Below are positions 15,735-26,344 of a DNA stretch of 40,723 nt, in pieces. The stretch is from positions 1 to 40,723 of the forward strand of contig CAIMSP010000021.1 in assembly GCA_903844215.1 (NCBI GenBank), in the 5' to 3' direction. This DNA is from an uncultured beta proteobacterium. Lineage in GTDB: Bacteria; Pseudomonadota; Gammaproteobacteria; Burkholderiales; Burkholderiaceae_C. Both the position numbers and the translations under genes were made by a program. Under the pieces are notes generated by a model. It saw only the letters and a list, made by a program, of their open reading frames with translations. It was not told the DNA's origin and did no database searches. The stretch's first letter is position 1. Every line of letters starts with the position of its first letter.

Positions 15735-15785
15735 TTTCATGCCTGGTGCGCAAGGCGCCCCAGGCATGAAAGTTCGTTCTTCCAC
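15735..15785. repeat. Tandem hairpin repeat, unit B
   Basis: TTTCATGCCTGG (15735-15746) pairs perfectly with CCAGGCATGAAA (15760-15771), 12 bp. The 13-base loop contains a further GCGC-AAG-GCGC inner stem. Unit B starts one base past the ppsR stop codon on the minus strand and could act as a 3' stabiliser or terminator for ppsR. Confidence 0.82.
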
Positions 15786-15786
15786 A

Positions 15787-16608
15787 TCAATAGACGGGGC
15801 GATCGGGCCGCGTGTCCTGCAGGATGGTGGTGGCGATTTCCTCGATCGACTTGGTGGTGGTGGAGAGCCAGCGAATGCCGGCGCGGCGCATCATGGCCTC
15901 GGCTTCGCCCACTTCCATGCGGCAGTTTTCCAGGCTGGCGTAGCGCGATTGCGGGCGGCGCTCGTGGCGGATTTCGCTCAGCCGCTCGGGTGCGATGGTC
16001 AGTCCAAAGAGCTTCTTGCGGAATGGCGCGAGCGCCGGTGGCAGTTCGCGGCGCTCGAAGTCGTCCGGGATCAGCGGATAGTTGGCGACCTTCATGCCGT
16101 ACTGCATTGCCAGGTACAGCGAGGTGGGGGTCTTGCCGCTGCGGCTGATGCCCACCAGGATCACGTCGGCACCGGCCAGGTCGCGGTGCGACTGCCCGTC
16201 GTCGTGCGCCAAGGAAAAGTTGATGGCCTCGATCCGGTCGTGGTACTCCTGGCTTTTGCTGACGTCGCTGAAGCGGCCGATGCGGTGGCTCGATTTCAGC
16301 CCCAGTTCATTCTCCAGTGGGTGCACAAAGGTGCCGAACATGTCCAGCAGCATGCCCTTGCAGCCGTCTTGGATGACGCCCAGCACCTCCATGTTGACCA
16401 GGGTGGTGAAGACGATGGGCTTGTTGCCTTCGATCTCGGCCGTGTGGTTGATCTGGCGCACCGCCTGGTGCGCTTTGTCCACGGTGTCGGTGAACGGCAG
16501 TCGCACCTGGCGCGTCTTCATGTCAAATTGCGCCAGGATGGCGTTGCCAAAGGTTTCGGCCGTGATGCCGGTGCCATCCGAGATGAAGAATACGGTGCGA
16601 TGGTGCAT
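15787..16608 (-). CDS. ppsR: PEP synthase regulatory protein (kinase/pyrophosphorylase)
   Basis: This 273-residue DUF299-family enzyme controls PEP synthase by ADP-dependent phosphorylation of a Thr next to the catalytic His, and by Pi-dependent reversal. Seen here: the N-terminal HRTVFFISDGTGITAET, the P-loop-like GISRSGKTPTSLYLA (about 153-167) and the conserved ANYPLIPDD. The ATG at 16608 gives the family-typical MHHRTVFF start; the TTG 18 bases upstream would add MNPTNL. It is divergent from ppsA, its target, with 242 bases between start codons, a classic arrangement in betaproteobacteria. The 3' end runs into a tandem hairpin repeat. Confidence 0.95.
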   Translation of the reverse strand: MHHRTVFFISDGTGITAETFGNAILAQFDMKTRQVRLPFTDTVDKAHQAVRQINHTAEIEGNKPIVFTTLVNMEVLGVIQDGCKGMLLDMFGTFVHPLENELGLKSSHRIGRFSDVSKSQEYHDRIEAINFSLAHDDGQSHRDLAGADVILVGISRSGKTPTSLYLAMQYGMKVANYPLIPDDFERRELPPALAPFRKKLFGLTIAPERLSEIRHERRPQSRYASLENCRMEVGEAEAMMRRAGIRWLSTTTKSIEEIATTILQDTRPDRPVY

Positions 16609-16674
16609 AAGGTTCGTCGGGTTCAAGGCGGCGCCAGGGCGCGGGTGGGGAGCAGGCAGCCGGTCCGTAACCTG

Positions 16675-16702
16675 TTGGTAACTGACCGGGCTGACCTACA
16701 AT
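16675..16702 (+). promoter_or_regulatory. Candidate ppsA promoter
   Basis: TTGGTA (16675-16680) and TACAAT (16697-16702) are separated by 16 bases. The predicted start near 16709 gives a leader of about 140 bases before ppsA. Not tested; the spacing is slightly short for sigma-70. Confidence 0.5.
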
Positions 16703-16850
16703 GGCTGCAATCACCGAATTCTCCCATGTCCGCTCTCGCACACCTCAAATTATTCCAAAGATGCGGCCCCGGCATGAGCGCGACCTTTGACTTCGACCCC
16801 CCGGCGAAGCCCAGGCGCGCAGCACTGGTTTTAACTTCTGGAGTCTTCCC

Positions 16851-19256
<2,406 letters not shown>

Positions 19257-19301
19257 GAAAACCCTAGCCGATTCGATCGGAGTCACTGGCATGATAGGCC
19301 C

Positions 19302-21629
19302 ATGCAGTACTCCGATCTGCCCCTGCTGAAAACCCCGGCCCGAGCGCGTCCTTTCCCGCTGCGGGTAACGCTGTTGGCCGTTTGGTTTTTGGTGTCGTTT
19401 CTGGGCGTCTTCTTTGCCCGGGATCTGCAGTTCGCCGTCGCCGGTTGGCCCTTTGCATTCTGGTTCTCGGCCCAGGGTGGGGTGCTGCTGTTTGTCGCCA
19501 TTGTGGTGGCCTACGCCTGGCTGAGAAACCGTCGCGGGGACACAGACGTTGCGGGCTACGACGTGGCGCAATACGCTGGCTACAAGCGGCGTTTGCACCG
19601 CTGGTTTGGCCTCTACATTCTGGGCTTGGCGGTGTTTCTGGTACTGCTGTTCTGGGCCGAACGGGCGGGCTTGTCCAAGCGCTGGATGGGTGCCATCTTC
19701 CTGTTCAGCACCATCGGCCTGTACGCCGTCATCGGCATCTACAACCGCACTTCGGACCCCGACGAGTACTACGTCGCGGGGCGTCGCATTCCGGCCATGT
19801 ACAACGGCATGGCGACGGCGGCCGACTGGATGAGCGCCGCTTCATTCATCAGTTTGGCCGGAGGTCTCTACCTCCAGGGCTTCTCGGGAACAGACGAGCA
19901 ACCCGGCGGGTTGGCCTACGTGTTGGGCTGGACCGGCGGCTTTTGCCTGGTCGCCTTGTTGATTGCGCCGCATTTGCGCAAGATGGGCCTGTACACCGTG
20001 CCGGACTTTTTTGGTCAGCGTTTCGGCGGGCGCTGGCCAAGACGCATCGCGGCCTTGGCGGCCGTGCTTTGTTCCTTCACCTATGTCGTGGCGCAGATCT
20101 ACGGCGTGGGGCTGATCACGGCGCGACTCACCGGGGTGCAGTTTGAAATTGGCATCTTGCTGGGGCTCGGCGGCGTCTTGCTGTGCTCCTTTTTGGGCGG
20201 CATGCGCGCCGTGACCTGGACCCAGGTGGCGCAGTACGTGATCGTGATGCTGGCTTTCCTGATTCCGGTTTCGTGGCTGGCATTCAAGCAATTGGGAAAC
20301 CCGCTGGCTCCGCTGGTTTACGGCCAGCAACTGCAGAAGATCAGCGCGATGGAGCGCGCGCTGCAGAATTCACCGACCGAACGCCAAGTGACGGACGAAT
20401 ACGCGCGCCGGGCCAGCGAGTTCGAGCGCAAACTGCAAGACATCGAAGTCTCGCTCGCCGCGGAGCGCAAGGCGGCGCAGGAGAATCTGCGCAAGCTCAA
20501 CGCCCAGCGCGCCGATGCCTCGGTGGTGTTCGTGGCGAGTCGCGAATTGGCGTCGCTGCCGAAGGATGTGGCCGCGGCGCGTGAGCAGTGGACGCGCTCC
20601 ATGCGGGAGAATCAGGATCGAGCGCGAGCACTGGGAGGTATGCCCTCGCATGTCCAGCCGTTTGCCGGTGACCCGGGTGGAACACCGCAACAGCAGCATG
20701 CGTTTGAGAGTTCCCGGCGAAATTTTCTGGCGCTGATGTTTTGCCTGATGGTTGGCACGGCGGGCTTGCCGCACCTGCTCACGCGCTTCTACACCACGCC
20801 CACCGTGGCCGAGACGCGCACCTCGGCCGCCTGGTCGCTGTTCTTCATCGCACTGCTTTATCTGGCCGCGCCGGCGCTGGCCGTGTTGGTGAAATTCGAG
20901 ATCATGAGCCACTTGGTGGGCCTGGATTTCTCGCATTTGCCGGCCTGGATGGCGCAGTGGACCAAGGTCGATCCCGGCCTGTTGTCGGTGAGCGACGTGA
21001 ATGGCGACCACATCCTGCAGTTTGCCGAGCTCAAGCTGGGCGCCGACATCGTGATGCTGGTCAGTCCCGAGTTGGGCGGCATGCCCTACATTGTGTCGGG
21101 CCTGGTCGCGGCGGGCGGCTTGGCCGCAGCCCTGTCCACGGCCGACGGGTTGTTGCTGACGATCGGCAATGCACTCGCACACGATCTGTATTTCCGGGGC
21201 GGAAACAACCGCTTCAGCGCCATGCAGCGCGTCATGTTGTCCAAATTTGCCCTGCTCATCGTCGCGCTGTCTGCGGCCTACGCGGCAGCGCAAAGGCCCG
21301 CCGACATCCTTTATCTGGTGGCCGCGTCGTTCTCCATGGCCGCATCCGCCTTCGTCCCGGTGATGGTTCTGGGCATCTTCTGGGCCCGCGCCACGCGTGC
21401 CGGCGCCGTCTGCGGAATGCTGGCTGGTTTGGGCGTGACGGTGTATTACATGCTGGTCAACTCGCCGTCGGTTCGCTCGCTGCTGGCCTTGACGGGTGAT
21501 GGCCTGTGGCTGGACATCCAGCCGATTTCCGCCGGCGTCTTTGGCGCTCCAGCCGGCCTGGCGGTGGCGGTTCTGGTCAGCCTGGCGACGCGCCCCGAGC
21601 ACTTCTGGCGCGCGGACGGCGTCGCCTGA
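19302..21629 (+). CDS. Sodium:solute symporter with fused DUF4212 domain (acetate-permease-like)
   Basis: This 775-residue inner-membrane protein belongs to the SSS family, VC_2705/ActP-like subgroup. Residues about 20-75 resemble the small two-helix DUF4212 subunit, usually a separate protein, here fused at the N-terminus. The SSS core begins at about 135 (IGIYNRTSDPDEYYVAGRR, then MATAADWMSAASFISLAGG). Residues 342-469 form a long polar, charged insertion rich in heptad-like Glu/Arg/Leu (coiled-coil-like) between membrane helices. Residues 565-576 (DVNGDHILQFAE) resemble an EF-hand loop. The GGLAAALSTADGLLLTIGNALAHD segment is the family's sodium-site helix. Proximity to ppsA suggests uptake of acetate, pyruvate or a related acid; the substrate is inferred. 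There is no strong ribosome binding site before the ATG at 19302. Confidence 0.88.
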   Translation: MQYSDLPLLKTPARARPFPLRVTLLAVWFLVSFLGVFFARDLQFAVAGWPFAFWFSAQGGVLLFVAIVVAYAWLRNRRGDTDVAGYDVAQYAGYKRRLHRWFGLYILGLAVFLVLLFWAERAGLSKRWMGAIFLFSTIGLYAVIGIYNRTSDPDEYYVAGRRIPAMYNGMATAADWMSAASFISLAGGLYLQGFSGTDEQPGGLAYVLGWTGGFCLVALLIAPHLRKMGLYTVPDFFGQRFGGRWPRRIAALAAVLCSFTYVVAQIYGVGLITARLTGVQFEIGILLGLGGVLLCSFLGGMRAVTWTQVAQYVIVMLAFLIPVSWLAFKQLGNPLAPLVYGQQLQKISAMERALQNSPTERQVTDEYARRASEFERKLQDIEVSLAAERKAAQENLRKLNAQRADASVVFVASRELASLPKDVAAAREQWTRSMRENQDRARALGGMPSHVQPFAGDPGGTPQQQHAFESSRRNFLALMFCLMVGTAGLPHLLTRFYTTPTVAETRTSAAWSLFFIALLYLAAPALAVLVKFEIMSHLVGLDFSHLPAWMAQWTKVDPGLLSVSDVNGDHILQFAELKLGADIVMLVSPELGGMPYIVSGLVAAGGLAAALSTADGLLLTIGNALAHDLYFRGGNNRFSAMQRVMLSKFALLIVALSAAYAAAQRPADILYLVAASFSMAASAFVPVMVLGIFWARATRAGAVCGMLAGLGVTVYYMLVNSPSVRSLLALTGDGLWLDIQPISAGVFGAPAGLAVAVLVSLATRPEHFWRADGVA

Positions 21630-21647
21630 GCGAAACACAAATCCAGC

Positions 21648-21653
21648 TATAAT
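21648..21653 (+). promoter_or_regulatory. -10 element of the tRNA-Lys promoter
   Basis: A perfect TATAAT hexamer lies 45 bases upstream of the tRNA. No convincing -35 is visible at 16-18 bases upstream. Transcription would begin near 21660, giving a short 5' leader removed by RNase P. Confidence 0.55.
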
Positions 21654-21698
21654 CCAAGGCTGTGCTGGCGACCGATTGGTTGGCAGCGCTTGCACCGG

Positions 21699-21774
21699 GG
21701 GACGTTAGCTCAGTTGGTAGAGCAGCGGACTTTTAATCCGTTTGTCGTGGGTTCGACCCCCGCACGTCCCACCA
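21699..21774 (+). tRNA. tRNA-Lys (anticodon UUU)
   Basis: A 76-base cloverleaf with encoded CCA. The acceptor stem GGGACGT (21699-21705) pairs with ACGTCCC (21764-21770). The D-arm contains AGCTCAGTTGGTAGAGC, the anticodon stem-loop CGGACTTTTAATCCG has anticodon TTT, and the T-arm is GGGTTCGACCCC. This reads AAA and AAG lysine codons. It is followed by a strong terminator, so it is a single-gene or end-of-operon unit. No integrase or duplicated 3' end nearby suggests use as an attachment site. Confidence 0.98.
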
Positions 21775-21786
21775 AAATTTCGATTG

Positions 21787-21826
21787 AAAAAAGCACTTGC
21801 GAGAAATCGTCAAGTGCTTTTTTTTT
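21787..21826 (+). terminator. Bidirectional rho-independent terminator
   Basis: AGCACTTG (21792-21799) pairs with CAAGTGCT (21811-21818) across an 11-base loop, with a T-tract to 21826 on the plus strand and six A residues on the left (T on the minus strand). It ends the tRNA-Lys transcript and could also stop fumarase transcription from the right. Confidence 0.92.
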
Positions 21827-21960
21827 GTGGCTGTCGCGGTGCTTGGTCGGCAGGCCGTTTGAGCACCGAGACCCTTGTGACGAGCTGCGAAGCCGGTGGA
21901 CTTTTCGCGGATCGCAGTCGTCGGGGCGCTGTGCCGTTGACGCCTGCAAGCGCCCCTTGA

Positions 21961-23514
21961 TCAGGCCGCCGTCACGGCAATGTTTTTGAATTCACCGGTC
22001 GCGATGCGCTGTTGCCACAGCGCCGGGCCGGTGATGTGGGCGCTGGTTCCGCCGGAATCGACGGCCACCGTGACCGGCATATCGACCACGTCGAACTCGT
22101 AGATGGCCTCCATTCCCAGGTCGGCAAAGCCCACCACCCGGGCGGTCTTGATCGCCTTGGACACCAGGTAGGCTGCGCCACCGACCGCCATCAAATAGGC
22201 GCTGTGGTGCTTCTTGATGGCTTCGATCGCCACCGGGCCGCGCTCGGCCTTGCCGATCATGGCGATCAGTCCGGTCTGGCTCAACATCATCTCGGTAAAA
22301 CCGTCCATGCGCGTGGCCGTGGTCGGACCGGCCGGTCCGACAGCTTCGCCCTTGACGGGGTCCACCGGTCCCACGTAGTAGATCACGCGGTTTGTGAAGT
22401 CCACCGGCAAGGCTTCGCCCTTGGCCAGCATGTCCTGGATGCGCTTGTGCGCGGCGTCGCGGCCGGTGAGCATCTTGCCGTTGAGCAGCAGGGTCTCGCC
22501 CGGCTTCCAGGCGGCCACCTGGGCCGGTGTGAGGGTGTCCAGATTCACGCGCTGGCTCTTTTGCGTATCAGGCTGCCACTCAACCTTGGGCCAGGTGTCC
22601 AGGCTCGGTGGATCGAGGTAAACCGGGCCGCTGCCGTCGAGCACGAAGTGCGCGTGGCGCGTGGCGGCACAGTTGGGAATCATGGCCACGGGCTTGCTCG
22701 CGGCGTGCGTGGGGTACATCTTGATCTTGACGTCGAGCACCGTCGTGAGCCCACCCAAGCCCTGGGCGCCGATGCCCAGCGCGTTCACCTTGTCGTGCAA
22801 TTCGATGCGCAACTGCTCCGTTTGTGTGAGTTGGTCGCCGGCCGCCGCCTTGGCTTGCAGCTCGTGCATGTCCAGCGCGTCCATCAGGCTTTCCTTGGCC
22901 ATGAGCATGGCCTTTTCGGCGGTGCCGCCAATGCCTATGCCCAGCATGCCGGGCGGGCACCAACCTGCGCCCATGGTGGGCACGGTCTTGAGCACCCAGT
23001 CCACGACCGAGTCGCCGGGGTTGAGCATCACCAGCTTGCTCTTGTTTTCGCTGCCGCCGCCCTTGGCCGCGACCGTGACTTCAAGCGTGTTGCCGGGAAC
23101 GATCTCGGTGAAGATCACGGCCGGCGTGTTGTCCTTGGTGTTCTTGCGCTCAAACTGCGGATCGGCCACGACGCTGGCGCGCAGCGTGTTGTCGGGGTGG
23201 TTGTAGGCGCGGCGCACGCCCTCGTTGATGGCGTCGTCCAGGCTACCGGTGAAGCCGTCCAGGCGCACGTTCATGCCGAGCTTGAGAAACACGTTCACGA
23301 TACCCGTGTCCTGGCACATGGGGCGGTGCCCGATGGCGCTCATTTTGGAATTGGTCAGGATCTGCGCAATCGCGTCCTTGGCGGCCGGGCTTTGCTCGCG
23401 TTCATAGGCGCGCGCCAGATGGGCGATGTAGTCGGCCGGATGGTAGTAGCTGATGTACTGCAGCGCAGCGGCAACGGATTCGATCAGGTCGTTCTGGGCA
23501 ATGGAGGTGGTCAT
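21961..23514 (-). CDS. fumA: Fumarate hydratase, class I
   Basis: This 517-residue iron-sulfur fumarase interconverts fumarate and L-malate in the TCA cycle. The three [4Fe-4S] ligand cysteines are seen as Cys67 (RPMCQDTG), Cys186 (GAGWCPPGMLGIGIGG) and Cys282 (IPNCAATRH). The C-terminal beta domain carries GPTTATRMDGFTEMM and the AVDSGGTSAH motif. Length fits the single-chain class I form; it is oxygen-sensitive compared with class II FumC. The ATG at 23514 (MTTSIAQND) is chosen because the longer frame adds no family similarity; the ribosome binding site is weak. It is divergent from acs across a 254-base region with a palindrome. Pairing with acs and ppsA suits growth on acetate. Confidence 0.95.
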   Translation of the reverse strand: MTTSIAQNDLIESVAAALQYISYYHPADYIAHLARAYEREQSPAAKDAIAQILTNSKMSAIGHRPMCQDTGIVNVFLKLGMNVRLDGFTGSLDDAINEGVRRAYNHPDNTLRASVVADPQFERKNTKDNTPAVIFTEIVPGNTLEVTVAAKGGGSENKSKLVMLNPGDSVVDWVLKTVPTMGAGWCPPGMLGIGIGGTAEKAMLMAKESLMDALDMHELQAKAAAGDQLTQTEQLRIELHDKVNALGIGAQGLGGLTTVLDVKIKMYPTHAASKPVAMIPNCAATRHAHFVLDGSGPVYLDPPSLDTWPKVEWQPDTQKSQRVNLDTLTPAQVAAWKPGETLLLNGKMLTGRDAAHKRIQDMLAKGEALPVDFTNRVIYYVGPVDPVKGEAVGPAGPTTATRMDGFTEMMLSQTGLIAMIGKAERGPVAIEAIKKHHSAYLMAVGGAAYLVSKAIKTARVVGFADLGMEAIYEFDVVDMPVTVAVDSGGTSAHITGPALWQQRIATGEFKNIAVTAA

Positions 23515-23634
23515 GGTGGTGCTCGATGTGGTGCGCCTGAGTTTAACGAAACTACCCGACCCGCAACTGACGCTTGGCTGGCCCCAGTCGGGGCTGCGAG
23601 CGGGGCTGGTCGTTGTAAGAATGACGCCAGTCAG

Positions 23635-23650
23635 TGGCACGTAAGTGCCA
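23635..23650. promoter_or_regulatory. Perfect palindrome in the fumA-acs divergent region
   Basis: TGGCAC-GTAA-GTGCCA is a perfect 6-bp inverted repeat with a 4-base spacer, 121 bases from fumA and 119 from acs. It looks like an operator. It resembles a sigma-54 -24 element (TGGCAC), but the GG-to-GC spacing is one base short. The acs side also shows a weak TTGTGC/CATATT promoter (23714-23742). Confidence 0.45.
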
Positions 23651-23768
23651 GACCAGACATTACGCCGCATTCTTTCCGATCTGCTAACCTGTTGCGGACC
23701 CGACATTTCGGCCTTGTGCTGGATTCGAAGGCCCGGCATATTTCACTAAATCCAAGGAGACAATTCCC

Positions 23769-25754
23769 ATGAGCGCCATTGAGTCCGTGTTGGTCGAGAA
23801 CCGCGTTTTCCCCCCGAGCGAGGCCATGATGAAAGCGGCGCGCATCTCCGGGATGGACGCCTACAACGCGCTGTGCGCGCAAGCGAATACCGATTTCGAG
23901 GGCTTCTGGTCACGCCTGGCCCGTGAAAACGTGCTCTGGAACAAGCCCTTCACGCGCACCCTGGACGAGTCGAATGCGCCGTTTTACAAGTGGTTTGACG
24001 ACGGCGAACTCAACGCCTCGGCCAACTGCCTGGACAAGCACATCGGCACGCCGGTGGAAAACAAGGTGGCGGTGATTTTCGAAGCCGACGACGGCACGGT
24101 CACCAAGACCACGTACAAGGAGCTGCTGGCGAAGGTGAGCCAGTTCGCCAACGCGCTCAAGGCCGAAGGCGTGCAAAAGGGCGACCGCGTGCTGATCTAC
24201 ATGCCGATGACGCTCGAAGGCGTGATCGCAATGCAAGCCTGCGCGCGCATCGGCGCCACCCACAGCGTGGTGTTCGGCGGCTTCTCGGCCAAGGCGCTGC
24301 AAGAGCGCATCATCGACGCGGGCGCGGTGCTGGTCGTGACCTCCAACTATCAGATGCGCGGCGGCAAGGCCTTGCCACTCAAGGCGATCGTGGACGAGGG
24401 TCTGGCCATGGGCGGCTGCGAGTCGATCAAGGCCGTCCTGGTGTACGAGCGCACGGCCACCGCGTGCAACATGGTCGCCGGCCGCGACAAGACCTTTGCC
24501 CAGGCCTTGCAGGGCCAAAGCACGCAGTGCGATCCGGTCCCCGTCGGCGCCGAGCATCCCTTGTTCATCCTCTATACCTCGGGCTCCACCGGCAAGCCCA
24601 AGGGTGTGCAGCACTCCACCGGCGGCTACCTGCTGTGGGCCAAGCTCACCATGGACTGGACCTTCGATCTGAAGCCCAACGATGTGTTCTGGTGCACGGC
24701 CGACATCGGCTGGATCACTGGTCACACCTACGTCGCCTACGGACCGCTGGCCGCTGGCGCCACGCAAATCATTTTTGAAGGCATCCCGACCTTCCCGAAC
24801 GCCGGACGCTTTTGGCAAATGATCGAGCGCCACAAGTGCTCGATTTTCTACACCGCGCCCACGGCCATCCGCTCGCTCATCAAGGCCGCCGAAAGTGACG
24901 AGAAGGTGCACCCGGACCGCTCCGATCTGTCGAGTCTGCGCATTCTGGGATCGGTGGGCGAGCCCATCAACCCCGAAGCCTGGATGTGGTTCTACAAGCA
25001 CATCGGTCACGAGCGTTGCCCCATCGTTGACACCTTCTGGCAGACCGAGACCGGTGGCCACATGATGACGCCGCTGCCGGGCGCCACGCCGCTGGTGCCG
25101 GGTTCCTGCACCTTGCCGCTGCCCGGCATCATGGCGGCGATCGTGGACGAGGCCGGCAACGACGTGCCCAACGGTTCCGGCGGTTTGCTCGTCGTCAAGC
25201 GCCCCTGGCCTTCGATGATCCGCACCATCTGGAACGATCCCGAGCGCTACAAGGCAAGCTACTTCCCCGACGAGTTGGGCGGCACGACCTATTTGGCCGG
25301 CGACGGTGCGGTGCGCAGCATCGACCGCGGTTACTTTCGCATCACCGGGCGCATCGACGACGTGCTCAACGTGTCCGGCCACCGCATGGGAACGATGGAG
25401 ATCGAGTCGGCCTTGGTGTCCAAATCGGATCTGGTGGCTGAGGCCGCCGTCGTGGGTCGTCCTGATGACCTGACGGGTGAGGCGATTTGCGCCTTCGTCG
25501 TGCTCAAGCGTCCGCGCCCAAGTGGTGACGAAGCCAAAGCCATTGCCAAGGAATTGCGCGACTGGGTGGCCAAGGAAATCGGCCCGATTGCGAAACCCAA
25601 GGACATCCGCTTTGGTGAAAATCTGCCCAAGACACGCAGCGGCAAGATCATGCGTCGCCTGTTGCGCTCCATCGCCAAGGGCGAGAAGGTGACCCAGGAC
25701 ACATCGACGCTGGAAAATCCGGCGATCCTCGACCAACTCGGCGAGACTTACTGA
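23769..25754 (+). CDS. acs: Acetyl-coenzyme A synthetase
   Basis: This 661-residue AMP-forming ligase makes acetyl-CoA from acetate, ATP and CoA via acetyl-AMP. Motifs in order: [14 protein letters not shown] (about 269-282, P-loop), [58 protein letters not shown] (hinge and CoA region) and [13 protein letters not shown] near the end, with catalytic Lys626. In this family that Lys is switched off by acetylation. Length and all core motifs match Acs rather than propionyl-CoA synthetase, though both share this fold. A strong ribosome binding site (AAGGAG, nine bases before the ATG) is present. A bidirectional terminator follows. Confidence 0.96.
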   Translation: MSAIESVLVENRVFPPSEAMMKAARISGMDAYNALCAQANTDFEGFWSRLARENVLWNKPFTRTLDESNAPFYKWFDDGELNASANCLDKHIGTPVENKVAVIFEADDGTVTKTTYKELLAKVSQFANALKAEGVQKGDRVLIYMPMTLEGVIAMQACARIGATHSVVFGGFSAKALQERIIDAGAVLVVTSNYQMRGGKALPLKAIVDEGLAMGGCESIKAVLVYERTATACNMVAGRDKTFAQALQGQSTQCDPVPVGAEHPLFILYTSGSTGKPKGVQHSTGGYLLWAKLTMDWTFDLKPNDVFWCTADIGWITGHTYVAYGPLAAGATQIIFEGIPTFPNAGRFWQMIERHKCSIFYTAPTAIRSLIKAAESDEKVHPDRSDLSSLRILGSVGEPINPEAWMWFYKHIGHERCPIVDTFWQTETGGHMMTPLPGATPLVPGSCTLPLPGIMAAIVDEAGNDVPNGSGGLLVVKRPWPSMIRTIWNDPERYKASYFPDELGGTTYLAGDGAVRSIDRGYFRITGRIDDVLNVSGHRMGTMEIESALVSKSDLVAEAAVVGRPDDLTGEAICAFVVLKRPRPSGDEAKAIAKELRDWVAKEIGPIAKPKDIRFGENLPKTRSGKIMRRLLRSIAKGEKVTQDTSTLENPAILDQLGETY

Positions 25755-25796
25755 GCTTGAGCGCCGGCCCTGCGTTGCAGGGCTGCGCCGGGACAT

Positions 25797-25823
25797 AAAA
25801 AAACCGCCCGAGGGCGGTTTTTT
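25797..25823. terminator. Bidirectional terminator between acs and rpsT
   Basis: An A-tract, CCGCC, loop CGAG, GGCGG and a T-tract form a symmetric terminator that works on both strands. It lies about 45 bases past the acs stop. Another perfect hairpin, GCCCTGC-GTT-GCAGGGC (25767-25783), sits just before it on the acs side. Confidence 0.93.
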
Positions 25824-25858
25824 CACTTCTTTGCTGGCAGCGCACCCGGTACAAACGG

Positions 25859-25880
25859 CGGACTGATCTGCATCAGTCCG
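25859..25880 (-). other. Perfect hairpin at the 3' end of rpsT
   Basis: CGGACTGAT (25859-25867) pairs with ATCAGTCCG (25872-25880), 9 bp with a 4-base loop, 15 bases after the rpsT stop. No T-tract follows, so it is more likely a 3' stabilising or processing structure ahead of the terminator at 25797-25823. Confidence 0.5.
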
Positions 25881-25895
25881 GGCTGTGCCTGAAAA

Positions 25896-26195
25896 TCAGG
25901 CGGCTTGGGTCACCAAGGCTTTGACCTTGGTGCTCAGGCGGCTCTTGTCGCGAGCGGCCTTGTTCTTGTGGAAGATGCCCTTGTCGGCCACGGTGTCCAC
26001 CACGGCTTGCATCCTGCCAAACGCTTCCGTGGCCTTGGCCTTGTCGCCAGCGATGACGGCCTTTTCCACGTTCTTCACAGCGGTACGGTATTTGGAACGC
26101 AGCGAGGTGTTGGCTGCGTTGATCTTGACGTCCTGACGGACGCGCTTGCGGCCCGACGCCAGGCGCGGGTTCTTTTTCTTGGGTTTAGTTGCCAT
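25896..26195 (-). CDS. rpsT: 30S ribosomal protein S20
   Basis: This 99-residue basic protein binds 16S rRNA in the body of the small subunit. The core matches S20: [19 protein letters not shown], then [20 protein letters not shown] near the end. The N-terminus ([18 protein letters not shown]) is longer than in E. coli S20 (87 residues); I recall this form from Comamonadaceae. AGGA lies 10 bases before the ATG. An extended -10 promoter (TGT-TATACT) lies upstream. The gene is divergent from murJ, an arrangement common in related genomes. Confidence 0.97.
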   Translation of the reverse strand: MATKPKKKNPRLASGRKRVRQDVKINAANTSLRSKYRTAVKNVEKAVIAGDKAKATEAFGRMQAVVDTVADKGIFHKNKAARDKSRLSTKVKALVTQAA

Positions 26196-26242
26196 TTTGA
26201 TGTGTTCCTATGGGTCTGTGGATGATGCCAGCAAAGCCGACC

Positions 26243-26251
26243 AGTATAACA
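26243..26251 (-). promoter_or_regulatory. Extended -10 promoter of rpsT
   Basis: On the minus strand TGT-TATACT fits an extended -10 (TGN-TATAAT, 5 of 6 in the hexamer). No good -35 is seen, as expected for the extended type. The start near 26237 gives a leader of about 41 bases. Confidence 0.5.
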
Positions 26252-26344
26252 GGCTTGGCCTTCACGCCTGCGGCCGCTGCCAGACCGGGCTGCCAGCGGC
26301 TGCGTCGCCCGGAATCGAGCCCGCCCCAAGGCTACACTTGGCGC

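Noticed and set aside
21699..21826. tRNA-Lys as a genomic-island attachment site
   Set aside because: No integrase, no duplicated tRNA 3' end, and flanking genes are core metabolism on both sides.
23635..23651. Sigma-54 promoter upstream of acs
   Set aside because: TGGCAC fits the -24 element, but the GG-to-GC distance is 11 instead of 12 and the -12 half is poor; the perfect palindrome is a better explanation.
22012..23772. Plus-strand open frame of 586 codons opposite fumarase
   Set aside because: No recognisable domain; an antisense shadow of the class I fumarase, whose Fe-S cysteines are clear.
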